Part shown: in pieces, positions 1-8,000 of the stretch
Position numbering within the stretch: the first letter of the stretch is position 1
How the letters are laid out: the number at the start of each line of letters is the position of its first letter
Assembly (NCBI GenBank): GCA_036374795.1
Contig: DASUTC010000091.1
Span: forward strand, 1-55,529
Length of the DNA stretch: 55,529 nt
Reading direction: 5' to 3'
DNA from: Herpetosiphonaceae bacterium
Lineage (GTDB): Bacteria; Chloroflexota; Chloroflexia; Chloroflexales; Kallotenuaceae
Notes under the pieces: model-generated
What the model was told of the DNA's origin: nothing
What the model saw: the letters and a program-made list of their open reading frames with translations, nothing else
Databases searched by the model: none
Program-made: the position numbers and the translations under genes

Positions 1-2156
1 GCAGCAAAACGCCGGAGATCATCGGCGGTGGAGACGAGGTTGCCCGTCGCATACACAAACGTCATCGACACGTCGGCGCGGTCGGATGCGCCGATGTAGC
101 CCTCCGCGATAGCGCCGTCAACCGCCTCATCGGGGGTGAAAAACGTATGCCGCAGATCAAGTGGCGTCATGATCCGCTGCCGCATCTCCTCCGCCAGCAG
201 CCTGCCCGTGACCTGCTCGACGAGCAGGCCGAGGATGATATAGTTGGTGCTTGAGTACTTCCAGGCGCCCGCGCTGCCCGGCTCGAAGGCCGCCCCGTAC
301 TGATCGACCATCCCCACCAGCTCACGCGGGGTGTAGGTCCGCTCAGGGTTCTGATACGCTTCGATGAAAAACTCCGAGTCTTCGAGGTAGTCGAAGATGC
401 CGGACCGATGGCTCAACAGGTGCCGCACGGTCGTTCGATCGGCCAGCGGCACGATCTCCGGAAGCCAGGCGCTGATCGGCGTGTCCAGATCGATCCGCCC
501 CTCTTCGGCCAGTTGCAGCACCACAACTGCGGTAAACATCTTGGTGATGCTCGAAATACGGATCAGCGTATCTGCCTCCATTGGCCGACCATCCCGGCGG
601 TCGGCGACGCCGCTCGCGCCGCTCCACGGCGTATATCCGGGGATGCTCACCGCCAGCACCGCGCCGGGACTCGATCCGCTCGTCACGGTGTCGTCAAGGA
701 CCGCCTGCATCTGTGCGATGAGCGCCGGGTCAAGCGGCTGCGGGGCCACGGGAGCCGGAGTGGGGGTCCGGGCAGGTGGCGCTGCCGTCGCCTGCGGATC
801 GGGCTTGGCCGGAGCTGTCGGCAGCGCCACCGTCGTCGACGCTGCGGTGATCCGTCGACTCGCGGTGGTCGGCGGGACAGCGGGGCGTGCCGCGCTGTTC
901 GGGCTGGTGCGTCCGAAGGATGCTACGCCGACCGTCAGCAGCAGGAGGATCGGGACGAGCAGCCGCAGCCGACGGAAATCATCCAGGCCGCGACGCGATC
1001 GTGACAGCCACGCCGCAGACCACGCACCTCGCCAGCCCCACCACCGGCTCCCGTCGTATAGGGGCAGGCCATGACGCACCGGCAGTTCGATCCAGCGATA
1101 CGACAGCTCGACGAGGACCGCCACGATCGCCAGGCGCAGACCAAGCAGGGGCAGGCCAGCGAGCGGCAGATCGATCGTGGGCCGCGTGACCATGAAGACC
1201 GGCCAGTGCCAGAGGTAGAAGCCATACGACCGCAGCCCAATCCAGCGGAGCGGTCGTGAACCTAGCCATCGCGGCACGATCTGTGCGTGCGGATGAGTCA
1301 CGGCGGCGATCAGGAGCGCCGTCAGCAGGTCGATCAGCGCGAAGCCGCCACGGTACAGCAGCGGGTGCCGCTCCGACAGGAAGACGAAACAGACGATCAA
1401 GCCAGCCAGGGCGGCCAGACCGGCGGCGTCCGGCAGCCATCGACCCCGGCGACGTGGTATCGCAGGCGTGGTGAGCGGTGCCCAGACGAGTGCGAGGGCC
1501 GCGCCGACCAGCACGCCACTTGCTCGCGTATCAGTTCCATAGTAGAGCCGGGATGGATCAGCGCCAGGCTGATAGGCGGCAGCCATGAGCGCGGCGCTGC
1601 CGAGGGCGGCGGCCACGATCAGCATGAGCAGGCCCCTGGCGCGCAGCATGCGCATCCCGGCGACGAAGATCAGCGGCCAGAGGATGTAGAACTGCTCCTC
1701 TACCGCCAGCGACCAGAGGTGCTGCACGAGCGAGGGACGCAGGAGCGGATCGAAGTAGGATTGCCCCCTGGCGATCAGGTGCCAGTTCATGACATAGCCC
1801 AATCCTGCCAGCAGGTCGGCGCCCAGGTCGCTGCGCTCACCGCGCAGCAGCAATGCGTCAAGCAGCACGGTGCCAAGCAGCATGACGAGCAGTGCCGGAA
1901 ACAGTCTCCGGGCACGGCGGAGCCAGAAGGCGCGCAGATCGATGCGGCGGTGCTGTCGCCACTCTGCCAGCAGCAGGCCGGTAATAAGAAAGCCACTCAG
2001 CACGAAAAACGACTCGACGCCTAAAAAGCCGCCCTGAACCGGGAGTCCGGCGTGGTAGAGGAGCACAACAATGACGGAGAGCGCCCGCAGGCCGTCAAGG
2101 CCGGGTATGTACGGCAGCCGGTTGCTGTGCGCGGAACATGTCGGCGGTGAGTCCAT
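1..2156 (-). CDS. Membrane acyltransferase (AT3/OafA type) fused to a serine beta-lactamase-like domain, 3' end off window
   Basis: One uninterrupted frame runs from ATG 2156 off the left edge (more than 718 residues). The first ~400 residues are an acyltransferase-3 domain: the opening PGLDGLRALSVIVVLLYH, then GGFLGVESFFVLSGFLIT, the LWSLAVEEQFYILWPL motif near residue 155 and about ten hydrophobic helices. After a last helix (~405-422) comes a Pro/Ala/Thr-rich linker (~425-475), then a class-C beta-lactamase/penicillin-binding-like domain with the SxxK nucleophile motif (SSITK, ~537) and a YSS motif (~635, in place of YSN). In this family the acyltransferase moves acyl groups across the membrane onto envelope polymers. 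OafA/OatA relatives carry a C-terminal extracytoplasmic SGNH domain at this place; here a serine hydrolase replaces it, probably acting outside the cell. AAGGA lies about 8 bases before the start. The function of the fusion is inferred. Confidence 0.82.
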   Translation of the reverse strand, partial: MDSPPTCSAHSNRLPYIPGLDGLRALSVIVVLLYHAGLPVQGGFLGVESFFVLSGFLITGLLLAEWRQHRRIDLRAFWLRRARRLFPALLVMLLGTVLLDALLLRGERSDLGADLLAGLGYVMNWHLIARGQSYFDPLLRPSLVQHLWSLAVEEQFYILWPLIFVAGMRMLRARGLLMLIVAAALGSAALMAAAYQPGADPSRLYYGTDTRASGVLVGAALALVWAPLTTPAIPRRRGRWLPDAAGLAALAGLIVCFVFLSERHPLLYRGGFALIDLLTALLIAAVTHPHAQIVPRWLGSRPLRWIGLRSYGFYLWHWPVFMVTRPTIDLPLAGLPLLGLRLAIVAVLVELSYRWIELPVRHGLPLYDGSRWWGWRGAWSAAWLSRSRRGLDDFRRLRLLVPILLLLTVGVASFGRTSPNSAARPAVPPTTASRRITAASTTVALPTAPAKPDPQATAAPPARTPTPAPVAPQPLDPALIAQMQAVLDDTVTSGSSPGAVLAVSIPGYTPWSGASGVADRRDGRPMEADTLIRISSITKMFTAVVVLQLAEEGRIDLDTPISAWLPEIVPLADRTTVRHLLSHRSGIFDYLEDSEFFIEAYQNPERTYTPRELVGMVDQYGAAFEPGSAGAWKYSSTNYIILGLLVEQVTGRLLAEEMRQRIMTPLDLRHTFFTPDEAVDGAIAEGYIGASDRADVSMTFVYATGNLVSTADDLRRFA

Positions 2157-2259
2157 CTGAAGATCCTTGATCAGTCAATCCTGTTGGCACACGAGCGCAG
2201 ACCGTCGCCGATGGTTTGGCCGCAGCATCCTGAACTCCTTTGCGGTCGTGCCGAGGACA

Positions 2260-2535
2260 GGCATGCGCTCTACGGCGATGCTGCCGTGCGCTGCCGGAGC
2301 GGGTAGCCTCGATGTGAAGCGGCACGACCTTTGCGTGCGCTGCTGCGACCGGCGTGATCGTGCCGCCAGCGGACGTGAGCCGCAGCGCATTTCTGAGCAC
2401 ATTGCCCGGCTCGCGCGGCATCCGCTCCCCATCGGCACTGATGGGCGGCAGATCTGCTAGCGCGGTCATAGCAAGCGTAATGCCTGGCCTTGGCTCCGCG
2501 CCGATCCGCGCCTGCTCTCGCCGCAGCAGGCGCAC
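2260..2535 (-). pseudogene. Remnant of a sensor histidine kinase ATPase domain
   Basis: The minus-strand frame reads LPPISADGERM...GNVLRNALRLTSAGGTIT, close to the N-box and flanking region of HATPase_c domains (typically LPxVxADxxRLxQVLxNLLxNALRxTPAGGxIT). The similarity ends near HIEATRSGS, where DTGxGI would be expected. A different frame just beyond reads SIAVERMP, recalling GIxxExLPxVF, which suggests a frameshift. No HisKA domain, membrane part or G2 box remains. It sits directly upstream of, and partly overlaps in frame, the acyltransferase start. This is recognised from pattern only; chance resemblance in GC-rich DNA is possible but the match covers about 50 residues. Confidence 0.5.
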
Positions 2536-2594
2536 GATACATCCACGCTAGTCTGATCAGATTGCAGGAGACAGAAGCACGACGAGCAGCTTCC

Positions 2595-2621
2595 AGCGCG
2601 CTTGCGCTCAGGGGTTTTTTT
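2595..2621 (+). terminator. Weak terminator-like hairpin with T-tract
   Basis: A 5-bp stem AGCGC/GCGCT with loop GCTT (2595-2608) is followed by CAGGGG and seven T residues on the plus strand. The stem is short and no plus-strand gene ends here, so it may be a relic belonging to a lost gene. Confidence 0.25.
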
Positions 2622-2915
2622 GAACGTTATTTAATCAAGGCACCTCGGTGCTTCAGCTACCACAGCCGGGGAGCCAGCCCGTCCTCGGTTGGGCGATAAA
2701 GGCTACCTGCGGTACGGACGCTTGTGGAGGAGGATGTTGTGTGCCGCCAGCCACGCCTCGCGAGCACTCCTCAGCAGCGCGGCGTTCGACGGCTGTCTGG
2801 AGCAGCCGCACGGTTGTCATGAGGATCTGTAGCCCCAAAGAGCGCGGGTTGCTGCGTACCGCTGTGCGGCGCGGCTTTTCCCATCAGCGGGGGTAGCTCG
2901 CTGGTTCGGCCCCTT

Positions 2916-3449
2916 TCAAATGAGCTTCCAGATCGCCCATAGATCGCAATCTGCATGTTGCTCGTGTGGATAGGCGTGTCGCAGGCGAGCTTGCACCGCA
3001 CGCGCAGCATCAAAATCACGCAGAAGACCGACGTCAGAAAGATCAGCAGGCGTGAACGCCTGATCAAAGCCTCCGCAATTCGTCAGCGCACTGATTCCCG
3101 TTGCTGCTTCAACCAGATCATAGCCGAGAAAGGCAAACTGCGCGTCCGTAAATGCCGCTCGCGGATCCTCCGCTGGTTCACGCATCACCGCCAGGATGTG
3201 GGCTGCTTGATCACCCGTGCGGGCGCGTAGGTAGTTCAGATCGTGGAAAAAGTACGTGTACCAGTCCTGGTGAATGTTGTGCTCCCAATCTTCCGCGATG
3301 AGATCAGGCAGCACATCAGGGCACAGGAGGATGTCCAACGAGATCACTTCGCGGAGGTGTGGGAGGTTGGCCCATGCCAGATAGCTCGTCCACGCCTCAC
3401 CACCAGAAGGATCAAACGGCTTCCGTGCCGTGAACCAAATGTTGGTCAT
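2916..3449 (-). CDS. Conserved hypothetical protein, 177 residues
   Basis: A soluble acidic protein rich in Trp and Asp, with no signal peptide or membrane segment. It begins MTNIWFTARKPFDPSGGEAW and contains a dense aromatic/acidic stretch (EDWEHNIHQDWYTYFFHDL, ~70-90). I recall similar proteins of unknown function but cannot assign a family or activity. The ATG at 3449 is preceded by TGGAG six bases upstream and gives a natural N-terminus. The frame stays open for 52 more codons to a TTG at 3605, so a longer form cannot be excluded. It is transcribed divergently from the M50 gene. Its codon use fits the surrounding GC-rich coding style, and nothing links it to the biosynthetic cluster. Confidence 0.65.
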   Translation of the reverse strand: MTNIWFTARKPFDPSGGEAWTSYLAWANLPHLREVISLDILLCPDVLPDLIAEDWEHNIHQDWYTYFFHDLNYLRARTGDQAAHILAVMREPAEDPRAAFTDAQFAFLGYDLVEAATGISALTNCGGFDQAFTPADLSDVGLLRDFDAARAVQARLRHAYPHEQHADCDLWAIWKLI

Positions 3450-3840
3450 ACACACTCCACAGTGGATTGACCGGTGTCGCACAACGGCCTGGCTCACCTG
3501 CTGCCATAACGCAAGATACTGCGCAATCGCCTGCGCGATACATGCAGGCGACTGTGCTGTTGTATCACGATCGCGATCATACCTGGAGATTAAGGTATCG
3601 TGCAAGCGCCCGCGTGCGAGGCCACGGGATGGCCTAGGAGTTGTTTTCGCTGCTCCATGCTGGGGAGATCAAGTGCAGGTTTGGAAACTCCTTAGGCATC
3701 CCTGGCCCCGGACGATGCAGCCGTTATCCAAGGATGCCCTTCGGGCGGGCAGCCGATCAAACGAGACGACCGCGTCATAGCTGCAACCAGCACCCGCGCG
3801 GCGTCGTATCTCCAGCAGAAAGCAGGAGCGATAGATACAT
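3450..3840. other. Divergent intergenic region
   Basis: This gap (or 3606-3840 if the longer hypothetical protein is real) separates two divergent genes and must hold their promoters, but I see no convincing -35/-10 pair. AGGAG at about 3823-3827 lies 12 bases before the ATG of the M50 gene and is its probable ribosome site. Confidence 0.4.
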
Positions 3841-4608
3841 ATGCGTGAATCACACTATTTCGTCGGCTGGCGGCAGCGCGAGGTGCTGCTTGTCCTCGGC
3901 CTGGCGCTCGCCACGATCGTTGCCTGGCGCATGCCGGTGGTGGGCTGGGTGCTCTATCCCTTTCAGGTCTACGGCACGTTCGTGCATGAGCTGAGCCATG
4001 GCATCGCGGCGATCCTCACGGGTGGCGCATTCCGGCGCTTCGTCGTCAATCCCGATCTATCGGGGACGGCTCTATCTGCGGGCGGCATCGGCTGGATCGT
4101 GGTCAGCGCGGGCTATATCGGCAGCGCGATCTTTGGCGGCATCCTCACGCTCCTCTCTGCGTCGGCTGTTTCCGCGCGGCGTGTGCTGGTCTGGCTGGGG
4201 CTGACGCTTGGGGTGATGTCGCTGCTCTTCGTGCGGAACCTGTTTGGGCTGGTGGCGGGGGTGGCGCTCGCGGCGCTGCTGGTTGTGGCCGGACGGAGGC
4301 TCCGCGAAACCTGGGCCGATGGCCTCCTGCTGTTGCTCGCGGTTCAGATGATGCTCAGCGCGCTCGACAGCGTCGTCGATCTTGTGCAGATCTCGGCCCT
4401 GCGTGGAGCGACACGCACGGATGCTCAGATCATGGCCCAGATGACGGGCATCCCCGCAATCGCGTGGGCCGGGCTGTGGAGCCTGCTCTCGCTGGCGATT
4501 CTGGTGGGAACGCTCCGCCTGGCGTATCGCCGGACCCCGCCAGGGCTGCTGGATGACGAGGCTGGATCGGTCCAGCCTCGTGAGCGACGAGGCTCTGCCA
4601 GCCTGTGA
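3841..4608 (+). CDS. M50-family membrane zinc metalloprotease (M50B-like)
   Basis: A 255-residue integral membrane protein. The zinc-binding HExxH motif is HELSH at residues 49-53, inside an early membrane segment after a short hydrophilic N-terminus, as in site-2-protease-like M50B peptidases. Five or six hydrophobic helices follow (for example ~80-105, 118-150, 158-175, 200-225), with a charged C-terminal tail. Members of this family are usually about 200-260 residues and their substrates are mostly unknown; I could not identify the third zinc ligand with certainty. It is a monocistronic plus-strand gene, convergent with the minus-strand genes beyond 4703. Its role is housekeeping or unknown, with no evident tie to the cluster. 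Confidence 0.82.
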   Translation: MRESHYFVGWRQREVLLVLGLALATIVAWRMPVVGWVLYPFQVYGTFVHELSHGIAAILTGGAFRRFVVNPDLSGTALSAGGIGWIVVSAGYIGSAIFGGILTLLSASAVSARRVLVWLGLTLGVMSLLFVRNLFGLVAGVALAALLVVAGRRLRETWADGLLLLLAVQMMLSALDSVVDLVQISALRGATRTDAQIMAQMTGIPAIAWAGLWSLLSLAILVGTLRLAYRRTPPGLLDDEAGSVQPRERRGSASL

Positions 4609-4702
4609 AGATCGCAGCGCCCCATGCGCGGCGGCAGGCGTGCGGCGCGGTGCTAGCGCCGACGGACGCACATCCTGCCGCTGGACGCACGCCGGGAACC
4701 GT

Positions 4703-4915
4703 CTACGACGCCTGCGGGTCTATCGGCGGATGAGTCGGCTCTCCGCCGTAGTCTTGCTCCCGATAGCTGCCCGTCGCACTGGCGCCGGACTCGTCGCGGT
4801 GCGTCTCGTCGCTCCCGACATCGTGCGGGAGCGGCGCTGGTTGCTGCCGGGCGTCGCGACCGTCGATCGCTTCTCCTGGGGCAGGCTGTGAATCCTGCAT
4901 CTCTCGTGCTGACAT
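4703..4915 (-). CDS. Small hydrophilic protein of unknown function, 70 residues
   Basis: This short ORF (MSAREMQDSQPAPGEAIDGR at its start) is rich in Asp, Glu, Gln, Pro and Gly, has no hydrophobic segment and is probably disordered. The start at 4915 is supported by GAGGAGGA placed five bases upstream, the best ribosome site in the window; an in-frame extension further upstream lacks one. It follows the last megasynthase gene on the same strand after about 150 bases that hold a strong hairpin, so it may be the last gene of the operon or an independent gene. I do not recognise a family. Confidence 0.5.
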   Translation of the reverse strand: MSAREMQDSQPAPGEAIDGRDARQQPAPLPHDVGSDETHRDESGASATGSYREQDYGGEPTHPPIDPQAS

Positions 4916-4920
4916 TGCTA

Positions 4921-4928
4921 TCCTCCTC
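4921..4928 (-). promoter_or_regulatory. Strong Shine-Dalgarno site of the 70-residue ORF
   Basis: GAGGAGGA on the minus strand, five bases before ATG 4915, almost fully complementary to the 16S rRNA tail. It decides the start of the small ORF. Confidence 0.6.
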
Positions 4929-4948
4929 GTCGTGACACGTCCATCCGA

Positions 4949-4984
4949 GATGGGCACCGTCGGCGCACGACGAGGCTGCCCATC
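4949..4984 (-). promoter_or_regulatory. Two-tier hairpin between last megasynthase gene and small ORF
   Basis: An 8-bp outer stem (GATGGGCA 4949-4956 with TGCCCATC 4977-4984) encloses a 5-bp inner stem (4958-4962 with 4968-4972) and a 5-base loop. No T-tract follows on either strand, so this is not a standard intrinsic terminator. It could be an RNA processing or stability element at the 3' end of the long operon, or could modulate the small ORF just downstream. Confidence 0.35.
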
Positions 4985-5062
4985 ATGTAGCCCTGGTAGC
5001 AGCCCGGATGCCAGGAGCATGGCACGCTGCCACAGGCGCGTTGACGCTGCCGCGAAGCTGCG

Positions 5063-8000
5063 CTAAACGATCTGATGCTCCGTCGCATCCGCCTGCTCAA
5101 TCAGCCGACGCATGGCGTCAAGACAGCTCTTCGCCAGCCGCTCAACCGTTGACGCGCGATGAAGTGACGGGCAATAGCACCAGTCGAGGTGCAATTGCTT
5201 CCCCTGAATACTCCCGATCACCTCGAAGAGCCAGGGACGCTGGCATTGCGTGCTGCGCGTCGGGCCGTACGACTCGGGTGCCAGGCCGAAGGAGGACGAC
5301 ATGCTCATGCTCTGGTCGATCCGCCCTAAATAGTTTAAGACGATCTCGGCAGGCGGCAGCGCGCGCATCTGGCGCTTGATGGCATCGTCGCTGAGATTGA
5401 GCAGCCAGTCATAGCCCCAGCCATGATTGGGAATCGCGCGCCATTGGCGCTGAGTCGTCTCCAGCGCGGAGGCGGCAGTTGTAACGCCACGCAGATCAAG
5501 CACGAGCCGGGTCGCGGTTGCCAGCCAGCCGACGGTGCGCGACAGATCAATGCTGTCCAGCCCGATCTGCCGACCATGCCCCTGCACGCAGATCAGGTGC
5601 ACCGGATGCTCCGTCCAGTCTGCTAAGGCCAGTCCGATGCCTGTCAGCACCAGCTCGCGGATCTGAACATTGTAGCTCGCTGCCACCGTCTGCAACAGGG
5701 CTTGCGTCTCCTGGATGCTCAACGACGTACGCAGCGTCCGCGTCGCCCCCTCGATGTTTGCGCTCTGCCCTTCCGGGAAATCAACCGGCAGGCGTCGGAC
5801 CTCCGTCCAGGGCCGTCCCAGCCAGTAGGGCACCTGCTGCGTCAGCGCTGGCGAACGGACATAGTCTACCACGCGCTCGCTCCATGCTTTGAACGAGGCG
5901 GTCTGTGCCGGGAGCGCGATCGTCTCGCCGCGCCGCAACTGCTGGTAGGCGCGCTCAAGATCGTGAAGCAGGATTTGAAACGAGATCCCATCGGCGGCCA
6001 GATGGTGGACGATGATCAGCAAGCGCCCTGGCGCGGTAGAGCCGCACACAAAGGCGGCCACACGCAGAACAGGGCCGTGCTGAAGATCCAGGCTCCTTTG
6101 CAGCTCAGTCGCGGCTGCCGTAATCGCCTGTCCACGAGCTGCGTCCGCGACATCCGAGAGATCGACGACTGAAAACGGCAAATCGCCGGGAGGAGCAATG
6201 AAGGCGCGCCAGCCCTGCGGTGTGTTATGAAAGCGCAGCCGCAGCGCATCATGGTGGGCCATCACGTGCTGCACGGCGCGCCGCATGAGCGCGGGATCGA
6301 TCAGCTCGTTGACTGTGAAGCATGCGGCAACATTCCAGTGATGCGGCGAGTCGAAATTATTCTCAAGCCAGCCCCGCCGCGTCACAGGGATCTCCTCCGC
6401 CACGGCATGGACGCGCTGCTCGGCATCGATCGCTGTGGCTGCGGCTAGCACAGCCTGCTGCGCTGGAGCCGCATGCTGAAGATCGAGCAGCGCATCGTCC
6501 CCTGATCGAAACCCGTGGTCGTCGGTGCTACGCTGCTCCAGCGGCGACAGATGGCGTACGATGTCAGCGAGCACCTGGAGAAAGCTCTGGGCAACCTGCT
6601 CGATGATCGCAACACGCTCCATATACAATAAGCCACACTGGAGCTGTCCTTCGCCGATGTGGGCGCTCACATGCAGCACGCGAGGCACAATATTCTGCTT
6701 GCCGGTCCCTGCTCCGGGGAACGGCAAGAAGCTCCGAATCAACGACCGCTTAGAAAATCTGCGGTACCCCTCACCCGACATAATCCGACCGTGATACAAG
6801 AAAATAATCTCAGGCTGCGGGAGCGCGCGGAGCCGTGTGGAAATGTCCGGGTCCGTATTGAGGTGATGCAAGACATTATGATCAAAGCCCCTGTGAGGAT
6901 TGAGCCGTCCCTGCTCTTTGACCAGCCGCACGGCGTGTCCCAGATCACGAGCATCTCGCAGATCGAAGAGCCTGGGCGTATGCGTCGTGAACCAACCGAC
7001 CGTGCGCGATATATCGAGATCGTCGAAGATGGCCTCTCGTCCATAGTGTGTGACATCAACCAGCAGCACACGCACATCGGTCCACTGCATAAACGCCAGC
7101 GTCAGGGCAGCCAACAGCAGATCCTCGACCTGCAAATCGCCGCTCCGCGCTCCAGCAAGCAAGCGATCGGTTTCCGCACCACCGAGCGACACGCGCCTCT
7201 CAATCCAGCGCTCCGTCTCTACCGGCGGCAGCTCAGGGAGCAATCGGCTAACCTCGCTCCAGGGCAGCCCCAGCCAGTAGGCAGCCTCGTGTCTGAGCGC
7301 CTCGGAGTGCGCATACTCGGTCAGCCGCTCCGCCCACTGTTGCAAGGACGTTGTCTTGGCGGGCAGGCGAACCGGCATGCCCTGGCTCAGGTGCAGGTAG
7401 GCCGTCTGTAAATCTTCGAGCACGATTCGCTGCGAGTGAGCATCCGTGACGAGATGGTGAATCATGAGCAGCAGGCGCTGCGGCGTGACCGGTCCCAGGT
7501 CAAACAGGATCAGGCGGATCAGCGGCCCGTTCGACAGATCCAGCGACACCTCGATCTCAGAGATCGCAGCCTGAAAAGCGGCTTCTTGCTCTTCCTGGCG
7601 GATCGTCGAAAGGTCGATCGTCGAAAATGGCACGGCCTCGTCGACACCCGCGATGTACTGCCGCCAGCCCGACGCTGTTCGCTCGAAGCGCATGCGCAGC
7701 GCGTCGTGGTGGAGGAGCAGGTGTGAGAGCGCCTGCTCCAGCAGTGCGGCATCGACGGCAGACTCCAGCTCCAGCAGCGTCGGTATGAAGTAATGCTGAG
7801 GAACCTGAACCCGCCACCAGTCTTCAAAGAACCAGTGCTGGCGCGGCATAAGCGGCACTGGCCCGGTCACGATCCCCTGGGCTGCTCGCTGCATAAGCGC
7901 GGGATCGATCGGCTTGCCGCACGTGAATGAGGCGGCGGCATCCGACGGGCGTGGCGCATCGTCCGCAGGCTCAAGCCTGCCGCGCCGTGTGGCGGGAATC

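Larger units (their letters stand above)
2157..2915. other. Gene-poor gap with decayed coding remnants
   Basis: About 760 bases lie between the acyltransferase start and the end of the next minus-strand gene, with no intact gene that I can recognise. The left part holds a histidine-kinase-like fragment (listed separately). Between about 2693 and 2815 a short minus-strand frame ends in AREAWLAAHNILLHKRPYRR before a stop; it looks like the C-terminus of some protein but I cannot place it, and no start or upstream body is present. The region looks like decayed genes at the border of the biosynthetic cluster. Confidence 0.4.

Noticed and set aside
343-1440. Several overlapping short frames on both strands in the first 1.5 kb
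   Set aside because: The acyltransferase/beta-lactamase frame covers the whole stretch with recognisable motifs; the others are shadows without family signatures.
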